This document shows positions 48,688 through 58,335 of a DNA stretch of 64,000 nt, piece by piece. Every line of letters begins with the position of its first letter. The first letter of the stretch is position 1. Origin of the DNA: Streptomyces sp. NBC_01260 (lineage in GTDB: Bacteria > Actinomycetota > Actinomycetes > Streptomycetales > Streptomycetaceae). The DNA lies in assembly GCF_036226405.1 (NCBI RefSeq), contig NZ_CP108464.1, forward strand, positions 6,758,001 through 6,822,000, in the 5' to 3' direction. A model generated the notes under the pieces. That model did no database searches. It was given only the letters and a program-made list of their open reading frames with translations, and was not told the origin of the DNA. Both the position numbers and the translations under genes were made by a program.

Positions 48688-49784
48688 AGTCCACGAAGGA
48701 GACAGCGGGGGCGGCGGACGGGACGGGCACGACCGGCGGGACCGGGGCGGCCCGGTCGGTGAGGGCCGTACGGACGGGCGGGTACTCGTTCCGGATGAAC
48801 GTCCGGTCGTCCCTGGTCATTCTGGTGCTTGCCGTCCTGGTGGCGGCGGCAGGCGTCGTCCTCATCGGCAGCGGCGACTTCTCCATGACCCCGGGCGAGG
48901 TCGTCACCACCCTCTTCGGACACGGCACCTTCCAGCAGGAGTTCATCGTCACGGACCTGCGGCTGCCGCGCGTGCTGGTCGGGCTCCTCGTGGGCGCGGC
49001 GCTCGGTGCCGGCGGCGCCGTCTTCCAGACCGTCTCGCGCAACCCGCTGGGCAGCCCCGATGTGCTGGGCTTCGGCCAGGGCGCCACGGTGGGTGCGCTG
49101 ACCGTGATCGTCCTGTTCCAGGGCGGGGCGACGGCGGTCGCGGGCGGCGCTGTGGTCGGCGGTCTGCTGACCGGGGTCGCCGTCTACCTGCTGGCGTGGA
49201 AGCGCGGGGTGCACGGTTTCCGGCTCGTCCTGGTCGGGATCGGCGCCGCCGCCGTGCTGACCGCCGTGACCCAGTACCTGATCACCAAGGCCAACCTCGT
49301 GGACGCCACCCGGGCCGTCGTCTGGATGACCGGCTCGCTCGACGGGCGGGACTGGGCACAGGTCTGGCCGCTGCTCGTGGTCTGCGGTGTGCTGCTCCCG
49401 CTGGTGTTCGGGCACGGGCCGGCCCTGCGGGTGATGGAGATGGGCGACGACGCCGCGTACGCGCTCGGTGTACGGGTCGAACGCACCCGGCTCGTCCTGA
49501 TGGGCTCCGCCGTGCTGCTCGTCGCCGTCGCCACGGCCGCCGCCGGGCCGATCGCGTTCGTCTCGCTGAGCGCCCCGCAACTGGCCCGCCGGCTGACCCG
49601 CTCGACCGGGCCCAATCTGGTGGCCGCGACCTTCATGGGCGCCGCCCTGCTGCTGGTCGCCGACTGGGTCGCGCTCGACGCGTTCGGCGACCGGCAGCTG
49701 CCCGTCGGCGTGGTGACCGGCGTGCTCGGCGGCTGCTATCTGCTGTGGCTGCTGGTGTCCGAGCGCAAGGCGGGTCGCATATGA
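48684..49784 (+). CDS. Iron-siderophore ABC permease, FecCD family (subunit 2)
   Basis: 366 residues. A Gly/Thr-rich cytoplasmic start (1-38) precedes nine or ten membrane helices, with LRLPRVLVGLLVGAALGAGGAVFQ, VSRNPLGSPDVLGFGQGA and GPIAFVSLSAPQLAR. It is the partner of subunit 1. GTG 48684 overlaps the stop of subunit 1, and its own stop overlaps the ATPase start (ATGA), so the three are translated together. Confidence 0.93.
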   Translation: MKSTKETAGAADGTGTTGGTGAARSVRAVRTGGYSFRMNVRSSLVILVLAVLVAAAGVVLIGSGDFSMTPGEVVTTLFGHGTFQQEFIVTDLRLPRVLVGLLVGAALGAGGAVFQTVSRNPLGSPDVLGFGQGATVGALTVIVLFQGGATAVAGGAVVGGLLTGVAVYLLAWKRGVHGFRLVLVGIGAAAVLTAVTQYLITKANLVDATRAVVWMTGSLDGRDWAQVWPLLVVCGVLLPLVFGHGPALRVMEMGDDAAYALGVRVERTRLVLMGSAVLLVAVATAAAGPIAFVSLSAPQLARRLTRSTGPNLVAATFMGAALLLVADWVALDAFGDRQLPVGVVTGVLGGCYLLWLLVSERKAGRI

Positions 49785-50713
49785 AGAACGGCGTCGGCGA
49801 CATCGGCGGCACCGGGCGCGGGAAGTCCTCGCCCGCCACTCAGTCCCTCACCAGTTCCCCGACCGACTCACGGAGTACGACCATGCAGCGCCTCACCGCG
49901 GACTCGGTGACCCTCGGCTACGACCAGCGGGTCATCGCGGAGAACCTCTCGGTCGAGATCCCCGACCACTCGTTCACCGTGATCGTCGGCCCCAACGCCT
50001 GCGGCAAGTCGACATTGCTGCGGGCGCTCTCCCGGATGCTCAAGCCGAGCCGGGGCCAGGTGCTGCTGGACGGGCAGGCGATCCACCGGATGCCCGCGAA
50101 GAAGGTCGCCAGGACGCTCGGACTGCTTCCCCAGTCCTCGATCGCGCCGGACGGCATCACCGTGGCGGATCTGGTGGCCAGGGGGCGCTACCCGCACCAG
50201 GGGCTGCTGCGGCAGTGGTCGCCCGAGGACGAACGCATTGTCGAGGAATCGATGGCGTCGACCGGTGTCGGCGAACTCGGTGATCGCTATGTCGACGAAT
50301 TGTCCGGCGGTCAGCGTCAGCGGGTCTGGATCGCGATGGCGCTCGCGCAGCAGACGCCGCTGCTGCTGCTGGACGAGCCGACGACGTACCTGGACATCCA
50401 GCACCAGATCGATGTGCTCGACCTGTGCGCGGAGCTGCACGAGACGCAGGGGCGCACGCTGGTGGCCGTCCTGCACGATCTGAATCACGCCGCGCGGTAC
50501 GCCACGCATCTCATCGCGATGCGGGAGGGCGAGATCGTCGCGGAGGGCGTGCCCGGGGAGATCGTCACCGCGGAGCTGGTGGAGCGGGTGTTCGGGCTGC
50601 GGTGCCAGGTGATCTCCGATCCGGAGACGGGGACGCCACTGGTGGTGCCGACCGCGCGGGTACGCGGGGCCCGGAGCGGTGGGGTGGCCGTGGGGCGCGG
50701 CGCGGGGGCGTAG
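49781..50713 (+). CDS. Iron-siderophore ABC transporter ATP-binding protein (FepC/FhuC type)
   Basis: 310 residues. After about 34 extra residues comes a FepC-like ATPase: Walker A GPNACGKST, signature LSGGQRQRV, Walker B LLLLDEPTTYLDIQHQ, switch His in VLHDLNHAARY. It powers the two permeases. ATG 49781 overlaps subunit 2; the internal ATG 49883 would give the usual family length. No substrate-binding lipoprotein is present in the window, so the receptor must be encoded elsewhere. Confidence 0.93.
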   Translation: MKNGVGDIGGTGRGKSSPATQSLTSSPTDSRSTTMQRLTADSVTLGYDQRVIAENLSVEIPDHSFTVIVGPNACGKSTLLRALSRMLKPSRGQVLLDGQAIHRMPAKKVARTLGLLPQSSIAPDGITVADLVARGRYPHQGLLRQWSPEDERIVEESMASTGVGELGDRYVDELSGGQRQRVWIAMALAQQTPLLLLDEPTTYLDIQHQIDVLDLCAELHETQGRTLVAVLHDLNHAARYATHLIAMREGEIVAEGVPGEIVTAELVERVFGLRCQVISDPETGTPLVVPTARVRGARSGGVAVGRGAGA

Positions 50714-50806
50714 GGGAGACGGTGCGCAGGGGACGGGGCGTTGCGTGGCCTCCGGCCACGCTTCGTCCTCGATCGCCGGACGGGCTCGATGCGGCCGGCC
50801 CTCGAG

Positions 50807-51157
50807 CTACAGGAGGGATCTGAGCTTCAGGAGGTCGCGGAAGCCGGCCTCCAGGCGCACCCGGCCCGAGCCCCACGCCTTGGCGAAGTTCAGCTCGCCG
50901 TTCACCAGGGCCACCAGATCGTCCCCGGTCATCGCGAGACGTATCTCCGCCTTCTCCGGAGGCGGTCCCTCGACCGTGTCCAGGACCTGGATCCGGCCCC
51001 CGGCCAGCCGGCCGGTGAACGTGATGTCGAGGTCCTTGATGTGGCAGCTCAGCGAACGGTCGAGGGACGCCGCGCTGCGCACGTCGCCGTCGGCCCCCGC
51101 GAGGTTGTCCGAAAGTCTGTCGAGTGCGCTGCGGCACTCCGCCATGGTCGCCATCAT
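50807..51157 (-). CDS. SCP2 sterol-binding domain protein
   Basis: 116 residues that read as one SCP2-like lipid-binding domain: LSCHIKDLDITFTGRLAGGRIQV, the acidic EGPPPEKAEIRLAMTGDDLVALVNGELNF and a C-terminal helix RLEAGFRDLLKLRSLL. Such domains carry lipids or hydrophobic ligands in the cytoplasm. The ATG at 51157 (or 51154) lies five bases after TACCGT on the minus strand, so it may be leaderless. It is divergent from a small Pro/Asn-rich protein gene with only 40 bases between. Confidence 0.85.
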   Translation of the reverse strand: MMATMAECRSALDRLSDNLAGADGDVRSAASLDRSLSCHIKDLDITFTGRLAGGRIQVLDTVEGPPPEKAEIRLAMTGDDLVALVNGELNFAKAWGSGRVRLEAGFRDLLKLRSLL

Positions 51158-51162
51158 GATCG

Positions 51163-51190
51163 ACGGTACCCCAGCCCCTCGGGGTAGCGT
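51163..51190. promoter_or_regulatory. Near-palindromic divergent promoter
   Basis: ACGGTACCCC (51163-51172) and GGGGTAGCGT (51181-51190) form an inverted repeat with one mismatch and an eight-base centre. Each arm contains a -10-like box pointing outwards: TACCGT towards 51157 and TAGCGT towards 51198, ending five and seven bases before the start codons. No Shine-Dalgarno is visible for 51198. Confidence 0.55.
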
Positions 51191-51197
51191 TTCCCGC

Positions 51198-51563
51198 ATG
51201 AGCGACTCGATGCCGGAGCCGGGTACGGCCGCCGGAACCGCGCCCGGGGAGATCCCGCGGGACGCGCCGCAGGAGCCGCCCCGGGCGGTCCCGCACGACC
51301 CGGCGGTCCCCGCACCCCTCGGTGTCGTCCGCACCCCCACGGGCAACGCCGGGGTGGACGCGGAACTGGAGCGTCTGGCCGACGCCGATCACCTTCCGGC
51401 GGACGGACACATCGAGGTGTACGAGGATGTACACCGCGGACTGCGCGAGGCGCTGACCGCGCTGGACGCCAGGCCCGCACCCGCACCGGTGCCCGCCCCC
51501 GTGCCCGCGTACAAGAATGCGTACAACAACTCGTACAACGACTCGCACAACAACAGGAGCTGA
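51198..51563 (+). CDS. Small Pro-rich protein with Asn/Tyr-rich tail, unknown function
   Basis: 121 residues. A disordered acidic/Pro start is followed by a folded-looking stretch (GNAGVDAELERLADADHLPADGHIEVYEDVHRGLREALTAL, about 48-90) that resembles a small helical domain conserved in Streptomyces. Then comes a PAPAPVPAPVPAY linker and a tail YKNAYNNSYNDSHNN. It lies eight bases before tlyA and just upstream of the tlyA-NAD kinase-recN operon, so it may be its first gene. Function unknown. Confidence 0.75.
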   Translation: MSDSMPEPGTAAGTAPGEIPRDAPQEPPRAVPHDPAVPAPLGVVRTPTGNAGVDAELERLADADHLPADGHIEVYEDVHRGLREALTALDARPAPAPVPAPVPAYKNAYNNSYNDSHNNRS

Positions 51564-51570
51564 ACCGAAC

Positions 51571-52382
<812 letters not shown>

Positions 52383-52386
<4 letters not shown>

Positions 52387-53288
52387 CGACGAATACGGCA
52401 CGAACTGTCTTTCTTCTGGCGCACACCGGCCGGCCGGCCGCGATCCGCAGCGCCGAACTCGTGGTCCAGGGCCTGCTGCGCAACGGTCTGGGCGTACGGG
52501 TGCTGGCGACCGAGGCGGCCGACCTGCCGCTGCCGCCGTCCGTCGAGACGGTCACCGATGCCACCCCCGAGGCGGTGAACGGCTGCGAGCTGCTGATCGT
52601 GCTCGGCGGGGACGGCACCCTGCTGCGCGGCGCGGAGCTCTCGCGCGCCTCCGGGGTGCCGATGCTCGGCGTCAACCTCGGCCGGGTCGGCTTCCTCGCC
52701 GAGGCGGAGCGCGACGACCTGGACAAGGTCGTCGACCGGGTCGTCACCCGGGCGTACACCGTTGAGGAACGCATGACGATCGACGTCGTCGTGCACAGCA
52801 ACGGCACCGTCGTCCACACCGACTGGGCGCTCAACGAGGCGGCCGTGCAGAAGGTGTCGCCCGAGCGGATGCTGGAGGTCGTGCTGGAGATCGACGGCCG
52901 GCCGGTGACCGGGTTCGGCTGCGACGGCATCGTGTGCGCGACACCCACCGGCTCGACCGCGTACGCCTTCTCGGCCGGCGGACCGGTCGTCTGGCCCGAG
53001 GTCGAGGCTCTGCTGATGGTCCCCATCAGTGCCCACGCGCTGTTCGCCAAGCCGCTGGTGACCTCGCCCACGTCGGTGCTCGCCGTCGAGGTCCAGCCGC
53101 ACACCCCGCACGGGGTGCTGTGGTGCGACGGGCGCAGGACCGTCGAGCTGCCCGCCGGAGCGCGCGTCGAGGTGCGTCGGGGCGCGGTGCCCGTAAGGCT
53201 GGCCCGGCTGCACCAGGCGTCCTTCACGGACCGGCTGGTGGCCAAGTTCGCGCTGCCGGTGTCGGGGTGGCGGGGCGCGCCGCACTGA
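52383..53288 (+). CDS. nadK: NAD kinase
   Basis: 301 residues. It phosphorylates NAD to NADP. GGDGT (75-79) is the ATP-binding signature, and CDGIVCATPTGSTAYAFSAGGP is the second conserved block. The NE motif is in DWALNEAAVQ. The start TTG 52383 overlaps the tlyA stop (TTGA) and has GGAGGGG upstream. It is in the conserved actinobacterial order tlyA-nadK-recN. Confidence 0.95.
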
Positions 53289-53390
53289 CCCCGCACCGGG
53301 CCCCCGGGGAGTCCGCCGCACCCACCCGATCCGGTGGCCCGGCCGCAGCCCGTGTGCGCGCGGGCCACGAAACCTCGTATGGTCATGTCC

Positions 53391-55130
53391 GTGTTGGAGG
53401 AGATGCGGATACGGTCGCTCGGAGTCATCGACGACGCGGTGGTGGAGCTGTCACCCGGTTTCACCGCGGTGACCGGTGAGACCGGCGCGGGCAAGACCAT
53501 GGTCGTCACCAGCCTGGGGCTGCTGCTCGGCGGACGCGCCGACCCCGCCCTCGTGCGGATCGGCGCGAAGGCAGCGGTCGTCGAGGGCCGGATCACGGTG
53601 TCCGAGGGCGACGCGGCGGCGCTGCGGGCCGAGGAGGCCGGGGCGGAGATCGAGGACGGTGCGCTGCTGATCAGCCGTACCGTTTCCGCGGAGGGCCGCT
53701 CCCGCGCACATCTGGGCGGCAGATCCGTGCCGGTGGGCGTGCTGGCCGAACTCGCCGACGAACTCGTCGCCGTGCACGGCCAGACCGACCAGCAGGGGCT
53801 GCTCAAGCCGGCCCGGCAGCGGCAGGCCCTCGACCGGTACGCCGGCGACGGTGTCGCCGTACCGCACGCCACGTACGCGGCCGCCTACCGGCGGCTGCGC
53901 GAGGTCGCCGGTGAACTCGACGAGCTGACGACGCGCGCCCGCGAACGCGCCCAGGAAGCCGACCTGCTGCGCTTCGGGCTGAACGAGGTCGCCGCGGTCG
54001 AACCGCTGCCCGGTGAGGACACCGAGCTCGCCGCCGAGGCCCAGCGGCTCGGCCACGCCGACGCCCTCGCCTCCGCCGCCGCCCTCGCGCACACCGCGCT
54101 GGCCGGCAACCCCGAGGACCAGGAGGCGGTCGACGCGGCGACAGTGGTTGCGGCGGCCGGGCAGGCGCTGGAAGGAGTGCGGGCCCACGACCCGGCCCTC
54201 GCCGCGCTGGCGGACCGGGTCGGCGAGATCTCCATCCTGCTGTCCGACGTCGCGGGCGAACTCGCGGGGTACGCCGACCAGCTGGACTCCGACCCGCTGC
54301 GGCTCGCCGCGGTCGAGGAGCGGCGCGCCGCGCTCACCGGACTCACCCGCAAGTACGGCGACGACATCACCGCCGTGCTGGCCTGGGCCGAGGAGGGGGC
54401 CGCGCGCCTCACCGAGCTGGAGAGCGACGACGACCGGATCGGCGAACTGACCGCGGAACGGGACGGGCTGCGTGCCGAACTCTCCGGGCTCGGACAGGCG
54501 CTGACCGACGCCCGCACGGCGGCGGCGGCACTCTTCGCCGAAGCGGTCACCGCGGAACTCGCCTCCCTCGCCATGCCGCACGCCCGGGTCTCCTTCGACA
54601 TCCGGCAGACCGAGGCGCCCGACGAGGCGTCCGGCATCGACGTCGGCGGGCGCAACGTGGCCTACGGGCCGTCCGGCGCCGACGAGGTCGAACTGCTGCT
54701 GGCCCCGCACCCCGGCGCCCAGCCCCGCCCGATCGCCAAGGGCGCCTCGGGCGGTGAGCTGTCCCGGGTGATGCTCGCCGTCGAGGTGGTCTTCGCCGGC
54801 TCCGACCCCGTACCCACCTACCTCTTCGACGAGGTCGACGCGGGCGTCGGCGGCAAGGCCGCCGTCGAGGTCGGGCGGCGGCTGGCGAAGCTCGCGAAGT
54901 CCGCCCAGGTCGTGGTCGTCACCCACCTGCCCCAGGTCGCCGCGTTCGCCGACCGTCAGCTGCTGGTCGAGAAGACCGTGGACGGCTCGGTGACCAGGAG
55001 CGGTGTCACCGTCCTGGAGGGCGAGGAGCGGGTCCGGGAGCTGTCCCGGATGCTCGCGGGCCAGGAGGACTCCGAGACGGCCCGCGCCCACGCGGAGGAA
55101 CTGCTGGCCACGGCACGGGCGGGCGGGTAG
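53391..55130 (+). CDS. recN: DNA repair protein RecN
   Basis: 579 residues, SMC-like. Walker A is GETGAGKT (29-36). Two long coiled coils flank the middle (about 160-220 and 300-380; Glu/Ala/Arg heptads). The signature GASGGELSRVMLAVE and Walker B YLFDEVDAGVGGKAA follow. RecN tethers broken DNA ends for recombination. Candidate starts are ATG 53379 and 53385, GTG 53391 and ATG 53403. I chose GTG 53391, which gives the usual VLEEMRIRSLG start and sits seven bases after TATGGT. Confidence 0.95.
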   Translation: MLEEMRIRSLGVIDDAVVELSPGFTAVTGETGAGKTMVVTSLGLLLGGRADPALVRIGAKAAVVEGRITVSEGDAAALRAEEAGAEIEDGALLISRTVSAEGRSRAHLGGRSVPVGVLAELADELVAVHGQTDQQGLLKPARQRQALDRYAGDGVAVPHATYAAAYRRLREVAGELDELTTRARERAQEADLLRFGLNEVAAVEPLPGEDTELAAEAQRLGHADALASAAALAHTALAGNPEDQEAVDAATVVAAAGQALEGVRAHDPALAALADRVGEISILLSDVAGELAGYADQLDSDPLRLAAVEERRAALTGLTRKYGDDITAVLAWAEEGAARLTELESDDDRIGELTAERDGLRAELSGLGQALTDARTAAAALFAEAVTAELASLAMPHARVSFDIRQTEAPDEASGIDVGGRNVAYGPSGADEVELLLAPHPGAQPRPIAKGASGGELSRVMLAVEVVFAGSDPVPTYLFDEVDAGVGGKAAVEVGRRLAKLAKSAQVVVVTHLPQVAAFADRQLLVEKTVDGSVTRSGVTVLEGEERVRELSRMLAGQEDSETARAHAEELLATARAGG

Positions 55131-55374
55131 GGCGGGTTCCGGGAGCCCCGGTTGCCCTGCGGCGTCCGGCCCGGCGGAGTGCTCCGGCGCGCTGGTCCCG
55201 CAGGGCGGGCGCCGCCGCGGCCCCGCGATCTTCACCCGTGCGAGTGGCGCGCCACGCCCGGTTTGTTGCGATGCGCACCGGAGTTACGGTCCGGTCGTGC
55301 CGGAACGTGCGTACGGACTGGCATCCTTGGCGGTGTACATACCGCCGACTCGGCAGCCCCGGGAGCCATTCAAC

Positions 55375-56472
55375 GTGTCACAGCTGCGTACGGTCCAAGT
55401 GCTGGGCGGAGGCAGTGCGGGAAGCAGCGCTCATGTCGGCTCGCTGGCCGCCGGACTGGTCGCGAGAGGCGTGCAGGTCACGGTCTGCGCGCCCGCCGCA
55501 CTGGACCGCACCTACGATTTCTCCGCGACGGGGGCGCACTTCGCGCCGGTACCCAGGCGCGGTGATCCCGCCGCCGTGGCTGCGCTGCGCGGTGCCTGCG
55601 CGGGCGCTGATGTGGTCCATGCGCACGGCCCGCACGCCGCCGTACGGGCCGCCCTGGCGCTCGGCGGACGCCGCGTCCCGCTGGTCGTCACCTGGCACAC
55701 CCGGTCCCACGCCGAGGGCGCGCGCCGCCGGCTGCTGCATCTGCTGGAGCGAAGGGCCGCCCGCGCGGCGGCCGTTGTGCTCGCCGCCTCGTCGGAGCTG
55801 GTCGACCGGGCCCGGCGGCGCGGGGCGCGTGACGCCCGGCTCGCGCCCGTCGCCACTGCGGCACCGCGGGTTTCCGCCGTACTGCGCGACGGCAAGGTAC
55901 GGGCCGAACTCGGAGCGGTGGAAAGGCCGTTGATCGTGGCGGTCGGCAGCCTGGTGCCGCAGCACGGGTTCGGCATCCTGCTCGACGCGGCGCGCGCCTG
56001 GCGACGGCTCGACACCGTCCCCCTGCTGGTCATCGCGGGGGAGGGGCGCGAACGGGCGGCTCTGCGGCGCCGGATCAAGGCCGAGGACCTGCCCGTCGCG
56101 CTGATCGGCAGCCGGGCCGATGTCACCGAGCTGCTGGCCGCCGCCGACCTGGTCGTGCTGCCCAGTCGCTGGGAGGCCCGCCCGCCGCTGGCCCAGGACG
56201 CGCTGCGGATCGGCGTGCCGCTGGTCGCCACCGCGGTCGGCGGGGTGCCCGAACTCGTGGGCGGGGCCGCGGAACTCGTGCCGTACGGGAACGCGGAGGC
56301 GCTCGCCCGCGCGGTGGCCCGGCTGCTCGGTGATCCGGTGGAACGGGACCGGCTGGCCGCCGCGGGCCTTGTTCAGGCGGCGAGTTGGCCGACCGAGGAT
56401 GACACGATCGCCCAGGTGCTCAGTGTGTACGACGAGTTGGTGCAGCCGTTGGCGGTGGCCCGGAACCGCTGA
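55375..56472 (+). CDS. GT4-like glycosyltransferase
   Basis: 365 residues of GT-B fold. The N-terminal half has the glycine loop GGGSAGSSAHVGSLAAGLVARG and HAHGPHAAVRAAL. The C-terminal half has VGSLVPQHGFGILLDAA and the nucleotide-sugar site EARPPLAQDALRIGVPLVAT (the family E-x7-E is changed to E-x-R-PP-x3-D). It probably builds a glycan or glycolipid at the membrane; the substrate is unknown. GTG 55375 has GGGAG at ten bases. GTG 55297, six bases after TACGGT with TTGTTG as -35, is a rival leaderless start. Confidence 0.88.
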   Translation: MSQLRTVQVLGGGSAGSSAHVGSLAAGLVARGVQVTVCAPAALDRTYDFSATGAHFAPVPRRGDPAAVAALRGACAGADVVHAHGPHAAVRAALALGGRRVPLVVTWHTRSHAEGARRRLLHLLERRAARAAAVVLAASSELVDRARRRGARDARLAPVATAAPRVSAVLRDGKVRAELGAVERPLIVAVGSLVPQHGFGILLDAARAWRRLDTVPLLVIAGEGRERAALRRRIKAEDLPVALIGSRADVTELLAAADLVVLPSRWEARPPLAQDALRIGVPLVATAVGGVPELVGGAAELVPYGNAEALARAVARLLGDPVERDRLAAAGLVQAASWPTEDDTIAQVLSVYDELVQPLAVARNR

Positions 56473-56492
56473 GTCGGGGGCGGGCCCGGCCG

Positions 56493-58118
56493 CTACGACG
56501 CGTGGCGGCGGGCGCGCAGGGCCAGGCTCAGGGCCAGCACCGCCTGTGGGTCGTCCAGATCGGTGCCGAGAAGTTCACCGATACGGGCGAGCCGGTTGTA
56601 CAGCGTCTGACGGTTCAGGTGCAGCTCGCGCGCCGTCTCCGCCTTGCGGCCCGCATGCGCGAGATAGGTCTCCAGTGTGGGCAGCAGCGGCGGACGCGAG
56701 GTGCGGTCGTGATCGCGCAGCGGACCGATCGCCCGCTCGACGAACGCCGCCAGATCCGGATGGTCCCGCAGCCGCCAGAGCAGCAGATCGATGTCGAGGC
56801 GCCGGGCGTCGTACCAGGGCCGGTCGCTGAGCCCCTGCGCCGCGGTGGCCGTCTCCGACGCGTGCCGGAGCCCCGCACCGGCCGTCGCCCAGCTGCCCGC
56901 CACCCCGACCACGACGACCGGGGGATGGGAGCCCGCCCGTTCCAGACCGGCCCGCTCCACCCCTGCCCGCAGCGCCGCGGCGACCCGGTCGGCCACCGCC
57001 GTACGCTCCGTCTCGGTCCGCAGCGCCAGCAGCAGCGGCACCCGGCCCTCCACCGGCCGCACCCCGAGCAGCACCGGCACACCCACCGAGGACAGCTCCT
57101 CCAGGACCGCGCGCGCCAGCAGCGCCCAGTTGCCGGACGGGGACAGTTCGGGGGCCAGTCGCATCACCACGGGCAGCAGGGGCATCTCGCCCGGCTTGAA
57201 GCCCAGCACCCGGGCCTGTGCCGGAGCGTCCTCGGGGGCGATCCGGCCCTCCGCCAGATCCGTCAGGAAGTCACCGCGGCCGCGCGCCGCGAGCTCCTCC
57301 TCCTGGCGGGCCTGCATCAGCACCACGGCGAGCAGGCCCGCCGCGCGCTCCGCCGCCATCCGGTGCACCGTCACCAGCGGCCCGTCCACGGCCAGCAGGA
57401 CCAGCCGGGCCCGTACCGAACCGGTCCCCGGACCGCCGCCCGGCACATCCGCCAGCACCGCGCCGACGGGCGGCGACTCACGGGCCGCCCGGCCGCCGCG
57501 CATCCCGTCCCAGACCTGGAGCGGATCGGCGGAGACCGGCCCGGACTCGGGGCCCGCCGCGTACAGCAGCTGTCCGTCGGCCGTCTCCAGGAACACCGGA
57601 TTGGCCGTGAAGTCCGCCAGGATGCCCAGCACCTGGGGTACCCCGCCGCCGCCGAGCAGCGCCTGAGTACAGCGCCGGTGGACCTCCTCGGCCTGCTGGA
57701 GTAGTGCGTAGTGACCGTTGACGATCTCGGTGTGGATCTCCTCGGTCACCGTCACGAACGGCACCTCGCGGTGCAGCTGGACCAGCGGCAGCCCGGCGGT
57801 GCGCGCGGCGTCCACTATCGAGGCGGGCAGCCTGCTGAAACGCGGACCGAGCTCCACCACCAGGGCGGCGATGCCGCGGTCGGCGAGCCTGCGGACGAAC
57901 GCACGCTGCTCGGCGGGGCGGGCGCCGAGCCCCAGACCGGTGGTGAGGAGCAGCTCGCCGCCCTTGAGCAGCGAGGCGATGTTGGGGACCTCGCCCGCGT
58001 GCACCCAGCGCACCGTACGGCTGAGCCGGTCGGCGCCGGACACCACTTCCGGGAGTCCGCTGCGCAGCCCCGGCAGTTCGAGGGCCCGCTGAACGGTGAT
58101 GCCGCCTTGGGTCTCCAC
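56493..58118 (-). CDS. PucR family transcriptional regulator
   Basis: 541 residues. The N-terminal PucR domain (about 8-125) has LPGLRSGLPEVVSGADRLSRTVRWVH and LLKGGELLLTTG. The GGDEF-like middle follows, and the C-terminal helix-turn-helix (about 475-535) has YLAHAGRKAETARELHLNRQTLYNRL. PucR regulators respond to purines, amino acids or other metabolites. GTG 58118 is chosen; upstream residues do not look coding. It is divergent from the sulfurtransferase gene, which may be a target. Confidence 0.92.
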   Translation of the reverse strand: METQGGITVQRALELPGLRSGLPEVVSGADRLSRTVRWVHAGEVPNIASLLKGGELLLTTGLGLGARPAEQRAFVRRLADRGIAALVVELGPRFSRLPASIVDAARTAGLPLVQLHREVPFVTVTEEIHTEIVNGHYALLQQAEEVHRRCTQALLGGGGVPQVLGILADFTANPVFLETADGQLLYAAGPESGPVSADPLQVWDGMRGGRAARESPPVGAVLADVPGGGPGTGSVRARLVLLAVDGPLVTVHRMAAERAAGLLAVVLMQARQEEELAARGRGDFLTDLAEGRIAPEDAPAQARVLGFKPGEMPLLPVVMRLAPELSPSGNWALLARAVLEELSSVGVPVLLGVRPVEGRVPLLLALRTETERTAVADRVAAALRAGVERAGLERAGSHPPVVVVGVAGSWATAGAGLRHASETATAAQGLSDRPWYDARRLDIDLLLWRLRDHPDLAAFVERAIGPLRDHDRTSRPPLLPTLETYLAHAGRKAETARELHLNRQTLYNRLARIGELLGTDLDDPQAVLALSLALRARRHAS

Positions 58119-58335
58119 TGGCTCTGGCCTCGCGCTTCGGTCGGGTCGGATCGGGCGGACGCCCTGATCAGGAAGGTACCGGCCCCGGGCGCTGTCGGCG
58201 GCGTCGGGGCGGCGCGGCCCCCCGCCGCCGTGCTGAGCGGACGGGCCGCTGTTGACAGTGGCCGGAGCCGCTGCGATCTTGAAAATCCTGTGCGGTGCGG
58301 GCACTCGGGCCCGCATCCCGGGGACTGGGGGAACA

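Noticed and set aside
55131..55296. Small gene between recN and the glycosyltransferase
   Set aside because: Frames here are GC-biased noise with no ribosome site; only the upstream alternative start of the glycosyltransferase is plausible.
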